A DNA stretch of 64,000 nucleotides from Trichobilharzia regenti. Its lineage: Eukaryota > Platyhelminthes > Trematoda > Strigeidida > Schistosomatidae. Made by a program: the position numbers and the translations under genes. Positions 19,446 through 30,209 of the stretch are shown piece by piece. The notes beneath the pieces were generated by a model. That model was not told the DNA's origin and did not search any database. It saw nothing but the letters and a program-made list of their open reading frames with translations. The stretch lies in the NCBI GenBank assembly GCA_944472135.2, contig OX235267.1:32829312-32893311 (forward strand), given 5' to 3'. The first letter of the stretch is position 1, and each line of letters opens with the position of its first letter.

Positions 19446-20993
19446 ATGCCTGGGTCAAAAAAGGGACAGAGTGTCTTGGATGCAAACAGGAAAGTAAGTC
19501 ATGGTGACTTGTCTGTTAATTGTAACGATGTGTCTGATGTTAGGCATGACATGGTTGATGTTACTGTTTCGCCGTTCAGGGATAATAGGAACATCAAACT
19601 CCCTAAATTTGAACCACGGTGTTTTGATGGAAACCCGGCTGATTATTTACAATTTGTAAAGGAGTTTGAGATCATGTTGAGTGGTTTTTTATTAAATGAT
19701 GAATTGAAGTTAATGTATTTGATGAGAAATTGCACTGGAGATGCTGCAAGAGCTATACAGTGCTGTAAGTTTATGAAGCCAAAAGAGGGCTACGATGAGG
19801 CTATGAGCATATTACGTCAAAGGTTTGGAAGACCTTCGATGATTGCAGGGAAATTATTCGAGGCTGTTAAGGGTAATGGTGGTCAATTACAGGATGACAC
19901 CCAGGCACTCACTGAGTTTTTAGATAATTTGCTAATTTACAAGAATGGAATGATTTCGATGAATCGCATGAGTGGCCTCAACTCGAGTTTTATACTAGAA
20001 GTAATAGCAAGACGTCTACCTACTCGACTGCAAAGGAAGTGGGTGAAGATGAGCTCCCGTATGGAGGATGAGGGTATCGAGCCAAAGTTTGATGATATCC
20101 TGAAACTGGTAAAAGATAGTGTCAATCAATCTTTGAGCAAGTTTGCCAGTATATTGAATCTCACCCCTAGAATAGAGCAGTCTGAGATCAAAATGCAATC
20201 ATTGATGACGAAAGGGTCTCAGAGAGGTGGATATCGAGAAGGCTCCATGATGTCTAGTAATGCATATAGATCTAGTGAGTGTAACAGGTTTCGTAGTACA
20301 TCCTCAACAGATAAGTTACAAGATGCAAGACAAACACGGTTGTGTTTCACACGTTTGCAAGAAGTGCGTACAAAGGTGAACTGTGAACCAGTGAGCAAGT
20401 TCAGTGATAAGCTAAATGTAAACTCCAATCATGACTCCAAATTGTGTGACGATAACGGTGTTGTGAAGAAGTCTGTAGTTGCAATTAGTAAGCCATTGTT
20501 GAATAGAATGCCACAGAAGAGAGTTACAGTCTCAGAGTGCAGTTCTGACCCTACAAGTTTACAAAGTATAACTAGTCAGAGTGAAGTTATAAAACCTTTT
20601 AGGATTTGCGAGGAGGAACCAAAATTGTCTACTTCTGTTATTAAAGAGTTTGAAAATGATGAAGTTGACGGTAAAGTGAATATTCGTGATAATGATCATT
20701 ATACTTCACAGTTGTCTTTGGTTGATCATTATGAGATGAGGGATATGCCTACTACTGCTAAGTTGAATAAAGGTTCTGTACAACTACAACGTGAAGTAGA
20801 ATTGAACGCAGATGCAGTTCCAGAAGGTGTGCATACTTGTGAAACAGTCAGTGTAATTGATCAGCGTGTAGCCCACCTATCATCAGATGATAGTGCTAAA
20901 CCAGAACTAGTAGTGAAAGACAGCAGTGGTGGTAATCTTGCAGTTGGACAACTATCTGAAAGCCGAAAAGAACAGCTTCTGATCCACCGCTAA
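19446..20993 (+). CDS. BEL/Pao gag protein
   Basis: 515 codons from an ATG. Residues about 50-200 carry the BEL gag signature (DUF1759-like): LPKFEPRCFDGNPADYLQFV, LKLMYLMRNCTGDAARAIQ, GYDEAMSILRQRFGRP and later LVKDSVNQSL. This protein packages the element RNA. The rest is Ser/Lys-rich and ends at TAA without CCHC zinc knuckles or a protease, so the C-terminal part of a gag-pol fusion has been lost. The long intact frame suggests a fairly recent copy. Confidence 0.8.
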   Translation: MPGSKKGQSVLDANRKVSHGDLSVNCNDVSDVRHDMVDVTVSPFRDNRNIKLPKFEPRCFDGNPADYLQFVKEFEIMLSGFLLNDELKLMYLMRNCTGDAARAIQCCKFMKPKEGYDEAMSILRQRFGRPSMIAGKLFEAVKGNGGQLQDDTQALTEFLDNLLIYKNGMISMNRMSGLNSSFILEVIARRLPTRLQRKWVKMSSRMEDEGIEPKFDDILKLVKDSVNQSLSKFASILNLTPRIEQSEIKMQSLMTKGSQRGGYREGSMMSSNAYRSSECNRFRSTSSTDKLQDARQTRLCFTRLQEVRTKVNCEPVSKFSDKLNVNSNHDSKLCDDNGVVKKSVVAISKPLLNRMPQKRVTVSECSSDPTSLQSITSQSEVIKPFRICEEEPKLSTSVIKEFENDEVDGKVNIRDNDHYTSQLSLVDHYEMRDMPTTAKLNKGSVQLQREVELNADAVPEGVHTCETVSVIDQRVAHLSSDDSAKPELVVKDSSGGNLAVGQLSESRKEQLLIHR

Positions 20994-21075
20994 GTTCATC
21001 ACCTTGTGTCACTCAGTTATCGTTGGTGTTTTCATCCACAATGAAACAGATGCCCATCAACTCAAGTATCTTCTG

Positions 21076-21168
21076 CAATGACTAAGCGTTTCTGAAATCT
21101 TCAAGGAACAGCGTGGGCCCGAGCGTAGCGAGAGCTGGGCATTAACGGTTTATGAGACGTGATTGACA
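21076..21168 (+). repeat. BEL 3' LTR, 5'-truncated
   Basis: Begins at ACTAAGCGTTTCTG, equal to position about 265 of the 5' LTR, and runs to ATTGACA. Over this stretch the two LTRs agree by eye. Confidence 0.85.
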
Positions 21169-21425
21169 GGTGACATGGCTCAAAATCGTTCTCCAGGATG
21201 GCGCAGATGCATCCACTCCTTGTGACTTATGATGTCCAATGAAACTGTTTTGTTTTTCTTTATTACTCCTTTGTCTCACACCTCTGCTCACTGTTTCTAT
21301 TATGCTTTTCTTGTACTTTCTTCTCTTGCTTCGCGTGCTACACGGAGTGTGGCGACTTGAACTTCCGCACATTTGTGCAGAGTTCTATGTCGAAAACAGA
21401 CAGACAGTAGACCTACTAGTAGGAC
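21169..21425 (+). pseudogene. RTE C-terminal end, right part
   Basis: Resumes GDMAQNR where 18943 left off and continues into the 3' region, which aligns with 35965-36232 (ATGTCGAAAACAGACAGACA compared with ATGTTGAATCCAGACAGACA). Confidence 0.75.
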
Positions 21426-21439
21426 CAATCAGAGGGCAA

Positions 21440-21940
21440 TTTTCCCGCCGCTCACTTCGAGATCCTTTAACTTTGTCAACTTCATTGAGAACGTCAGTAT
21501 TTCTAGTCACACTATGTTCTCAGTAGATATGGTATTACAGTTTACGAACATCCAAATGACTGAAACAGTATGCAATATATGCGAAAATATTGATTCAAAG
21601 GGGCATAAACATTGGAATACACAATGACTATATTAAGGAACTACTGAAATGCATTCTAAATGTCCAACTCTCCTTCAATAACGAAATATATCGACAAAAA
21701 CATGATAAAGCTATGGGTTCATTGTGTTTCAGATTTCTTCATGTCAAAACTAGAAAAAAACATACCTAGAAGAAATAATTGACAGCTTTGAGTTTCACAA
21801 GAGATACGTGGAAGATACTTTCAATATGTTGAATAATGAGGAGAATTTGGAGGACATCCTGGACTTTTTCAACATCTGCCATCCTACAGTTCAGTTCATA
21901 TCAGAGGACTTGAACACAAATATATTTTTTCTGGATGTTC
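21440..21940 (+). pseudogene. Penelope-like RT fragment, left part
   Basis: Frames read FVNFIENVSISSHTMFSVDM, TNIQMTETVCNICENIDSKG, then LEEIIDSFEFHKRYVEDTFN and EDILDFFNICHPTVQF. This is the PLE palm; the usual YVDD is YVED here. Several frameshifts. It is interrupted at 21960 by a family P foldback insert. Confidence 0.7.
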
Positions 21941-21960
21941 AATTAACAAGATGGAATACT

Positions 21961-22215
21961 GGACAGCTGTTTCGTCCTAGTTTGGGACTCTTCAACAGTA
22001 CGCACCCACCGGGATTCAAACCCAGGGCCTTCTGGTTACAAGGCTTTGCGACCAGAAGGCCCTGGGTTTGAATCCGGTGGATGCGTACAGTTGAAGAGTC
22101 CCAGATTAAGACGAAACAGTTGTCCAGTACTCCCAGGTTTTCCAATGGTTCTCCAACTAATGTCAGCTCATGATGAAATCCTGTAACCAATCAAATCCCT
22201 ACAAATCAACACTTG
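21961..22215. repeat. Family P hammerhead-like SINE in foldback form, with TSD
   Basis: Two inverted copies of head plus hammerhead-like module meet at about 22045 (AAGGCTTTGCGACC), and only the right one has a tail. TSD of about 20 nt: AATTAACAAGATGGAATACT (21941-21960) and AATTAACAAGATAGAACACC (22216-22235), two mismatches. The left edge lies within a base of the predicted cleavage point (GTC then C) of the minus-strand module. Confidence 0.75.
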
Positions 22216-22340
22216 AATTAACAAGATAGAACACCGAAAAGTTCCATCTACAAAAAGCCGACATGGAACGAACAACTCACTAACTCTCATAGTTGGGTAC
22301 CTTAATATTACAAAACTTCGGTGAACTATCATTTCTAGAC
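22216..22340 (+). pseudogene. Penelope-like RT fragment, right part
   Basis: After the TSD the PLE frame resumes (KSRHGTNNSLTLIVGYL, a decayed form of the TYKKPTWNE region). Confidence 0.5.
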
Positions 22341-22969
22341 TGCCTAGCTAGTTAAGAGGAGAGAAAACCGATATTTTGTTATAATCTTTATTCAGGTAGA
22401 AAAACCCCTCCAACAACTATTAAAACTTTGGGTCATCACATTCCATCAGCGCGAAGGTATCAGTTGTTTCAAGTCTTCTTAGACGACCACACTCTTTGAT
22501 GTTAACAGATGAGAAAGACAAAGTAGGAGAAATATCAAACACTACCGAGACTCTCAACACCAACATGAAATATGGTCGGAAACCTACTCCGAAGACATGG
22601 GCTTTAACAGTTGTCATTCCATATAGATTAGATATGTCACTATTCCTACTTCATTTTATTTTTACGTTGACAATCATTTTCTTATTAATGTAAAAAGAAA
22701 ATCACATGTCTTAAAGTACTACATGCTAAAAACTCTACATTGTATCAAACATACTGATAAGAATAAAGCCATTATTATTATTATCATTAAGAAGAGCTTT
22801 TATCGTTATCATTTACACGTGGACCGTAATGTTGAGCGCCATTTTGAAAATTTGAACGCATAACTTGAAATTGGTACACAATACTAGAGTCAAACTTGAG
22901 TCCTTAACAGCACTATATGTTGACTAAGAGATTATTTGATTTGTGGTATTGTCGACTAGTCACTGATTT
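22341..22969. other. Unassigned; LINE-like 3' end near 22715-22792
   Basis: The stretch ending AATAAAGCCATTATTATTAT resembles the 3' end of the CR1-type element at 58640-58715 with an ATT-rich tail. No coding frame is supported before it. Confidence 0.4.
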
Positions 22970-23090
22970 CAAAAAGTGGGTCTCATCCCATATGGGGCTC
23001 TTCCATTGAATTTACTTGCATCACAATGAATTACGTTGTTTTCAAACACTAAGGCTCAATCCACTAGTCTGCTGGGCTATTCGAATGACA
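22970..23090 (-). repeat. Decayed Smalpha-type SINE
   Basis: Minus strand: diverged head (AGACTAGTGGATTGAGCC) and a remnant of the hammerhead helix II loop (AGCCCCATATGGGATGAGAC). Confidence 0.4.
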
Positions 23091-23134
23091 TAAAGTTGAT
23101 TGACTTCAGGCTATTAATAGGCTATTGAATACCA

Positions 23135-23345
23135 TCACGCACCAGACCAGCGCTCGAGTGGGTCATCGGTGCGAGGGTGATATGGAGATCGTGTAGCGAG
23201 GAGGCGATGAAAGATTATGGGCAATTGTGGGGTCAGCCAGATGATGAGAACAGCAGAAAATAGAACAAAGTGGAGATGTGTTGTTGAAGCTCTATGTTCC
23301 ACTGTGGGTACCCAAGGGAACAATAATAATGCTAATGAACTGATA
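23135..23345 (+). pseudogene. RTE C-terminal end fragment
   Basis: Ends NRTKWRCVVEALCSTVGTQG, the typical RTE-family C-terminus, followed by an AATAATAAT tail, the same 3' tail type as at 31028-31047. Confidence 0.65.
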
Positions 23346-23854
23346 CGGCCGATAATGACTAAGTATGTCAGTCTAATGGAGATAAAAAGGGTGATTCAAA
23401 AATTTCACTAAAGTGTGTAACAGATACTGAAGCTGCTATCGGTGTCGTACTGCTTAATATACAGCGAATAGAATTCGAATAATAAGGTCAAGAAGAAACT
23501 AAGCAGAATATTAACAACGAGAAATTTGTAATGGTAGGGAAAGATTAACAACAGTTTTTCTTTGAATGCATTAGTTCGACTTTAAAATCGCATTCTTTCA
23601 TCAAAAAATTAACAAAGTAGATGATATTTGGGCATCAGTTACCTTGTCTTCCAACAACAGCCGGGATAAATATAGTATGATTAACTTTATATATTTAGCC
23701 ATGCAAGCATAAATTCTCATGAAATTTCCTCTGATTTTACCTCGAAGAGATACAAGGCAAAAGATGTGAATAAAGTGGATGTTCAGTATCCGACACGATG
23801 ACTTTAGCAATGTGTTTGCAAGAATTAAAAATACCTATCAACAACAGCAGTCTA
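23346..23854. other. No feature recognised
   Basis: AT-rich, no supported gene. Confidence 0.5.
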
Positions 23855-24013
23855 CGGACTCACCTTGTAACCAGAAGGTCCTGGTTTCGTACTGATTAAG
23901 AGTCTCAAACTAGGCTGACGAAATAGCTGTCCAGTAGTCCAGCTCTGGTTTTCCAATGGTTCTCCAGCTGATGTCAGCTCATCATGAAATCCTGTAACCA
24001 ATACTTGAATAAC
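23855..24013 (+). repeat. Family P hammerhead-like SINE, 5' truncated
   Basis: Starts inside the head (TTGTAACCAGAAGGTCCTGG), then ATTAAGAGTCTCAAACTAGG, GACGAAATAGCTGTCC, and the conserved tail ending CCTGTAACCAATACTTGAA. Confidence 0.65.
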
Positions 24014-24429
24014 AACAATGCCAGTTAGTTGAGTCAAAGGTGTACCACTAAACTTGCTTAAAGCCTTCAAAGTCCTACTTAATATAACAATAGTCTTCTT
24101 GTGAAGTCCAGGAAAAAGTAAAAGGGAAATAATAAAGAAAAAAAAACATGAATTAATAAACTGCTAGAGATGAGGTTGGGTCGGGAGCCACCAGAAAGTC
24201 TCAGATACCTTATGTAGTAAATTAAACAAAAGTTTCTTGGAGAAATACATAAAACGATGCAAAAGGATTGGATGGTAAACTGATACTAAGATAGGCAACA
24301 TCCGGCTTATTTCCCATTAATATCTAAGAGCGTTAGAAATGAGTAAAAAGTCAATATAAATTATTAATAGCTGGTCTAATACTATAGACAGAAATTCAGC
24401 TTCAAGTAAGTAAATTCAATGGCGATATA
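24014..24429. other. No feature recognised
   Basis: No supported gene. Confidence 0.5.
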
Positions 24430-25160
24430 CCAAGTGAGATAATTACGAGGAAATTAAGAAAATCAATTCAGAGAACTTTTAATGCTGGCGAACTACACGT
24501 CTTATTCTTCACACCACCGATGGTGCTATCTCAACTGAAAAATGAAGTACCTAGACAAACAAACCACCTTTCATTCTATCTACCAATTCAACTGCGCTTA
24601 TTGTGGAGCGAGTTATATTGGCCGTTGCTCTAGAAACTTGATTTTTCGTGCTCGAGAACACCTCCCACTATGGTCAATTAAAGCTGTAGTGGAAACCATC
24701 TAGTGCAAACCGGCCACAAGGCCAGCGTTGAAGAATCCTTATCTGTTATCTACCGGATGCCCGATAAATTCCCAAAATCATCGAAGCCCCGCATACTCCA
24801 AACACCAGAAGCTATTGTAATTCGCTTCAAACAACCAATGCTCTGTGTTCAAAAGAAACAAGTCCAGCCACTATTACTGCCCTGGCCGGCCTTCACTAGA
24901 GACTATAAATTCATGAATTTTTAATATTATCTTTCCTAATTTTTCTGACATTCAGCTTATTTTATGTTGATGTTAATAAGCTGTAATCTATCAATATTAT
25001 TGATTCGCTGTTATTTAAACAGCAACATTAATGTTGTTCATAACACTAATTCATTCATTCATTCACTATAATGTATATATAACTGTAGAGCCTGATGATG
25101 AAGGGGTTATCGAAAAGAGTATTCTTTTTGTTCAGTATCGATTCTTTTAAAATGAAAAGC
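24430..25160 (+). pseudogene. Penelope-like element, GIY-YIG end and 3' region
   Basis: Linker (RKSIQRTFNAGELHVLF), then the endonuclease in broken frames: YCGASYIGRCSRNLIFRARE, EHLPLW, HKASVEESLSVIYRMPDKFP, EAIVIRFKQPMLCVQKK and a final PWP. In PLEs this GIY-YIG domain nicks target DNA. The 3' stretch holds a hammerhead-like motif at about 25088-25130 (GAGCCTGATGATGAAGGGG, TTATCGAAAAGAG). Confidence 0.7.
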
Positions 25161-26008
25161 GCAACAGTTTGTGTAGTCAATAAGCGATAGAATTCAAACT
25201 ATTGAACACACCATTTTGAAGTAGGTGTGGCGTGGTCTACTTGTAACCATAGAAATAAGTAGTACATGATAGAGTATCCTTACGAGAAGTTCTGTACTTT
25301 AAATTTCTAAAATCAAAGAAACTGCAATGAATATTATTTTTGTAGGAGGAATAATAAATGCATAGATAATAATGAGATCAGAAAGAATGAATGAATCTGT
25401 GCCACTAACCGTTGCGAAAGATATTGAGCCATATCACTGACAATCTAAAGCCAATAGACCAAAATATCTGAAGGACTATATCGCCTTATCTGCCTCAAGC
25501 CAATAGTCAAAAATATCATATGCTGATCTCATATTCTGATATGACCACTTTTAACCCTTTCTCAGCCAGATTCTGTGTCAGTTAACATTGTTCTATGTGT
25601 AAGGCGACAGTTCAGTGAGAGTAAAAAGGCGTTGTATTTCTAACAGGCTCCATACTTTTATTGACACTGAAGATCAGATAGCTAGGAATGATTCGAATCA
25701 AGGAAGTCTGGCGACCTAACAAACATGCCGAAGTAAGTGGAAATGAATTGGATACACGCTGAAGAGGCCGTCGAATGACAACGTACTCCAGTAATAACAT
25801 CAAGTGGGACCCGACTGGAAAAAGACAAGTTTGGCCTGTTTTTGAAGTTGACATAAACGAGATTGTGTGGGCAGAAAATGAAAGCTTACAGACAGTTGAA
25901 GAGCCAGCTACGACTCCATATAAGAGAATGAAATAAATACCAAGACAGAAATAGTGTTCACACCACTGATTTTTGTTTGCACAGAATGTTCTCAGTTTAT
26001 TTTATTTT
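25161..26008. other. Unassigned
   Basis: 25590-25950 is somewhat GC-richer, and small frames exist on both strands, but no family or splice structure is clear. Confidence 0.4.
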
Positions 26009-26193
26009 TATTTTTTGATTACAGCTTGATTCCACACCGTATTTTTGGTACAAGTATGGAATTTTCAGCATAGATATCGATAGCCCGAATTTGGCAGGCC
26101 GACCATAGATATCAGGTGTGGGTCGGCGTGGGCTCGAACCCCGGACCATGTGCATGGTTGGCGAGAGTCCTAACCACTGTGCCACCGACGCAC
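26009..26193 (-). repeat. tRNA-derived SINE, family Q
   Basis: Minus strand: GTGCGTCGGTGGCACAGTGG head with A box, B box GGGGTTCGAGCCC, then a body with ACACCTGATATCTATGG and AAAATTCCATACTTGTACCA, and an A/T-rich tail. The head resembles family T but the body differs. Other copies: 31151-31333, 50440-50526, 50921-51104, 55440-55626, 60526-60724. Confidence 0.8.
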
Positions 26194-26194
26194 A

Positions 26195-26370
26195 GTAGAT
26201 GGTACCTACCAGCAGAGGTCAGGATTCTCACTTCTTCCTATTTGAAACTCATCAGCTGAATGTGTCTGCAGTCCATAATGAGCGGTGGTGGTGTTCCCAC
26301 TGAGTACCCTTAGCTTCAAACGCCATAGTATTATCCACTAGACCACTTGAGCCACTACAGCCATGTCTTA
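26195..26370 (-). repeat. Smalpha-type SINE, diverged copy
   Basis: Minus strand: head (CTCAAGTGGTCTAGTGGATA) and a hammerhead with CTGATGA intact, but the GAAA box is changed to GAAG and helix II is broken, so activity is not expected. Confidence 0.65.
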
Positions 26371-27554
26371 TGCAATGGTCATTTGTTACTGCTAATCTCA
26401 GATTAACTTTAGACAAAGACAGTTGTTTTTTTCATTTGGATGACTAATGCCGGAGTAACATAAAAAGTGGATGCCAAGCGTCACCTCTTTACTTTAAAAA
26501 CAATCTTGAATGTACTGACTCCTTAGACTGACTGACAGTTGTTGAGGACATCTGCAATTAAGATATCCTCTGTCGCTCAGTTGTCAACACACTCAGCAAC
26601 CATGTAGGATAATGTACCTCAGCCCTTTCTTATAAGTAAGATTCGCATTAAAGGATGTATATACCCTGAGATGTTAGCAGGCAAATCGTTTTCGAAGCCT
26701 ACACTACTTTTTGCAGTCAGGATATCAGTGTAATGTGAATGAACTCACTTAAAAGAGGTAATCTTTTATTATTTTTTTTATGTTTTAGTGGGAATTTTTC
26801 TGATATGTTACTTACGTTTTACATATTTACGGCCAATTCACTTTTACTGCTTGTTACTTCTCGTAAGCGCGACAAATTGAAATGTTGTATGGTTTATGCA
26901 TAGTTCCACGTTTATAAACGTCAATCATGTAAAGCTTGACAATAGAAGCCTTTGATTTATGTGCAATTAATGATGCGTTAAATCTCAGCTTGGTTTAGTT
27001 TCCCAACCATAGTCTCCGGACATCTTACGTCTTATTATTGGTAACTCCAGCACAACTTGTTAGTTTTAGTAGCAGTAGTAGTACATATAAAATTTGGAAA
27101 AATCTTTTTCTCAGCTCAATAAAAATTCTAGTCAGGGGTTTCTCTTGGTTGAATATAATCCAAACCAATAGTATTGTAAGTCATTTACACTACGCTAGGG
27201 GGTTAGATTGTGTTTGAGGGCAAAGACGCACTGCTGACAAATAGGGATTTGCGCCAAATATGTCCTCTGTTGGCTTTAGGCAGAAGGAGGAGGGGAAGTT
27301 AGTAAGCGTCAATCCTGCAGTAGACTGTAGTCGGCGGTATTGGTCTTCCTAGGGATGTATAACACCGGAAATTGCTTCAGTTATTCACAATTGACAATAC
27401 ATACAATAAAGTCAACATTTTGGTGTAGCAGTGTCTCTACCTGATGGGGCAGCACCTTCAGTGCATGTTTCCAGTCAAGACTCTTTAGGAAGTGATGTCG
27501 CACACAAACCAACAAAATACTTCACTCAGCTCTGTGTCAACCAAAAGACTCAAC
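26371..27554. other. No gene recognised
   Basis: About 1.2 kb without a supported exon or repeat. 27190-27500 is GC-richer and might be an unrecognised repeat. Confidence 0.4.
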
Positions 27555-28140
27555 AGCGTAGGATGATAAAACTAACATCATCTACAAAATAAATTGCAAA
27601 GATTGTGAAAAGCGCTACATTGGCCAATGTGGACACCCTCTTCGTCTTCGCAACCATGAACACAAACTAGCCATCAAAAGACATGATATCCACTCCCTCA
27701 TATCACTGCAAACAGACAACCGCAGACATCAATTTAGCTAGTACGATGTTCAAATGTTAGATAGAGGAAACACTAAGAGCACCAGAGAATTTTCGGAAGC
27801 CTGGTATTCATGTGAATCGGCAATTAACTAGCACACTGACATATATCAAATTTACCAGTCCATGAGAGGAAAAGCTCATGCAAAAAACATCAAACTTTAA
27901 GTCAATGAAACAATCGATACCAATACAAGTAGACCAGAGGGTATGAAAACAGAGAGAAGTAACCAGTCACGTCCAAAGTCACCAGAAGATATGATTCATA
28001 AACTCGTGGAGAAATCTAAAAGCTCACTTCAAATTGAAGCATGCGCTGAAGATGTTGCCTAGTAAGACAATGGAAGCTTCGCAATCAAAACCATTCAGCT
28101 CAGAGTACACAAATATATCAAAATCATTCACCTAAGCTAC
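27555..28140 (+). pseudogene. Penelope-like GIY-YIG domain and 3' tail
   Basis: Nearly open frame: NIIYKINCKDCEKRYIGQCG, LRLRNHEHKLAIKRHD, then STREFSEAWYSCESAIN and VYQSMRGK-like sequence, with in-frame stops after the HQF and AIN positions. It belongs to a different PLE family from 24430. A conserved stem-loop follows at about 28036-28110 (GCTGAAGATGTTGCC, GTAAGACAATGGAAG), seen also at 30210-30306 and 37195-37260. Confidence 0.7.
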
Positions 28141-28189
28141 AGATCTTCTCTATCCTACCTAAAGTCAACATTCAAGACTAACAAAGTTT

Positions 28190-28402
28190 GATTCGTTTGT
28201 AGTTCAATGGTAGAATGGCCTTCAAACATGCATGTGGTCCGGGGTTCGATTCCCAGACAAGGAATCCAGCCCCTAAAAGTAGCTTAGATGGTAGTACGTC
28301 TGATAAAGAGGAAAGGTTGGACATGGGCCTAGCAACAACACCACTGCTACCGAAACTTCAAATCTGAAGCTTAAAGCCTTATATTCCCCTCAGAACGCAA
28401 AA
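28190..28402 (+). repeat. Diverged tRNA-SINE (family T-like)
   Basis: The head GTAGTTCAATGGTAGAATGG with B box GGGGTTCGATTCCC differs from the main family T head, while the body (AAGGTTGGACATGGGCCTAG, GAAACTTCAA) is shared. A related head is at 29891. Confidence 0.65.
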
Positions 28403-28807
28403 CAATTAAGGTGAGATAATGATGCTTTAAAGAGAAAAGACAATGAATAATAAGCATTTTATTATTTCATTGAAGGACAAAAGAGAAGTGAAGAATCACT
28501 TTACACTGAGATGATGTGATGTGATATGTATGATATACAAAAAATAAATGTGATTATATAATGTGAAAATAGTAATTGTATTTATTCTGATTATTGGACT
28601 CTTATACTCACTCAGCTTGTATAGGGGAAGTTTTCATTTATGATGACTTTCTTAACAGTTGATTATGCTTACGAGCTTCATAGAAGAATTGTGGCGTTTT
28701 GATAGTGTACCTTGATACATATATAGATACACACAGAAGGAAGAGGTAAAATACAAAAGCATTAATTTAACGTTATACTTAATATTATAATTGTTGTCTG
28801 TTTTAAT
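28403..28807. other. AT-rich, no feature recognised
   Basis: No supported gene or repeat. Confidence 0.5.
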
Positions 28808-29033
28808 CCTCTGCATTCCCAGTGGAACATAGGGATTCAAGCTTTGGGCTTTGAATTTTTCACTAGCAATGGTTCTACTTCTAATGGGGTGGAATTGCTG
28901 GTCTCGTGTCCCACCTTCTCTTTTTACCTGTTTTACTTATTACTGGCTAAGGGGGAATCAGGAGTGCGTCCGCCGGGAATCGAACCTTGAACTAGGTACG
29001 TGGATGACTGGCATTCTACTATCACCGACGCAC
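28808..29033 (-). repeat. tRNA-derived SINE, family T, diverged
   Basis: Minus strand from GTGCGTCGGTGATAGTAGAA through a diverged B box to the AGCTTGAATCCCTATG end. Confidence 0.65.
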
Positions 29034-29149
29034 TTAATCCCACTTGTACATGATCTTTAATATTTGTGTGTGTGAATGGAATTGGTTCACCTCATTTTTG
29101 ACATGTGAGCTCATCCATGTACACGTGATTACCTGTTGATTTGTACTAT

Positions 29150-29300
29150 CACAACGCGTGTTTCATCCTATATAGGGCTCGTCAACCGGATTTACTTTAT
29201 CTCCTATTGAGTGTTGTTGTTGTCCTTAACATCGAGATTGAAACCTAGTAACCCCGGATTCAAATATCTAAGTGTTATCTACTAGGTTAAAGGGAGAATA
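29150..29300 (-). repeat. Decayed Smalpha-type SINE
   Basis: Minus strand: head (ACCTAGTAGATAACACTTAG) and a hammerhead remnant with TGACGAGCCC and GATGAAACACGCG. C3 is changed to T and helix II no longer pairs. Confidence 0.5.
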
Positions 29301-29429
29301 TTTTAATTTTCAAATTATTAATTTGTTCGCTTTCGTTCAAGATATCTTTCTCTGCTTATTTGGAAACATGCGTCAACAATTAAAATAGACGGGAGACAGA
29401 GAGAAATAACACCGATGTATTTTTCACTT

Positions 29430-29885
29430 TTGATCATGAACTGAATTCAGTTAGAGAATCATTGAAAAACAGGAAGTACTAAATGTTGTGGTCAGCAGGG
29501 TCTACTAATTTAGGCATGACGACTGTTACTCACGAAGAAATTGGCTGACTGTAGCGCTGTTTCACGAATTCGTAAAAATTAGAATTGATGGGCCATTGGA
29601 TCTCATCCCATTGACTTACTGGTAAACGAGTTTGTCATTGTAACCTGAAAATCCTGGGTTCATTCCCCAGTTGGATTGTCCGTACCTACTGTTGAAGAGT
29701 CAGTCCAAAATCAGGACGAAATTTGAGTCGGTTCGTGGTCGAATTTGAAATCCATCAAGTCTTTGGAAACTAACACTTGAAAGCATCGATGTATACCAGC
29801 TCGCTCCACAGCCTGAAAGTAATGGGTAAGTTCTGTAGAAGGGCCCAAAATAAGACGAAACAGATGTTCAGTGCTCCTTAATTAT
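29430..29885. repeat. Patchwork of family P SINE fragments
   Basis: Minus-strand tail piece at about 29430-29500, plus-strand head and hammerhead-like piece at about 29625-29735 (GTTGAAGAGTCAG, AGGACGAAAT), and another plus-strand piece at about 29805-29880 (GTAGAAGGGCCC, AAGACGAAACAG). Confidence 0.5.
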
Positions 29886-29890
29886 TTCAA

Positions 29891-30112
29891 TATTGCTGGT
29901 TCAATGATAGGGTGTTCGTTAGCGATGTAAGAGGTCTGAGTTCAATTCCAGACTGACGCAGTCATAAACTTCGCCTAGCCAATCTTTAGACAGGAGAAGC
30001 AGGAAGGTTGGGCATGTGAGGCTACCCAACCGTGATCCGTAAAAAGACGACCATCACTACTGAAAATTCATATTTTGAAGCCCTATATCCCAGCTGGAAT
30101 GGTCGGGATGGA
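29891..30112 (+). repeat. Diverged tRNA-SINE (family T-like)
   Basis: Head TGGTTCAATGATAGGGTG, B box GAGTTCAATTCC, then GGAAGGTTGGGCATGTGAGG body and TTGAAGCCCTATATCCC tail. Confidence 0.6.
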
Positions 30113-30209
30113 AAAGGTTACGACAAAAGAGGTGGATTAATTCGATTTAGAAATATCAGCGATTAGTTATGGATGGAGAAGATTTTTAGCTCAGGTGGAT
30201 AATTTTGAT

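Larger units (their letters stand above)
18944..21168 (+). mobile_element. BEL/Pao LTR retrotransposon, pol deleted
   Basis: Flanked by the 5-bp TSD GGTGA (18939-18943 and 21169-21173), so both true ends are present. It has a complete 5' LTR, a long gag ORF, then almost directly the last 90 or so bases of the 3' LTR. Protease, RT, RNase H and integrase are gone, and the deletion also removed most of the 3' LTR. The host sequence on each side is one RTE copy, so the BEL insertion is younger than that RTE copy. Confidence 0.85.
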
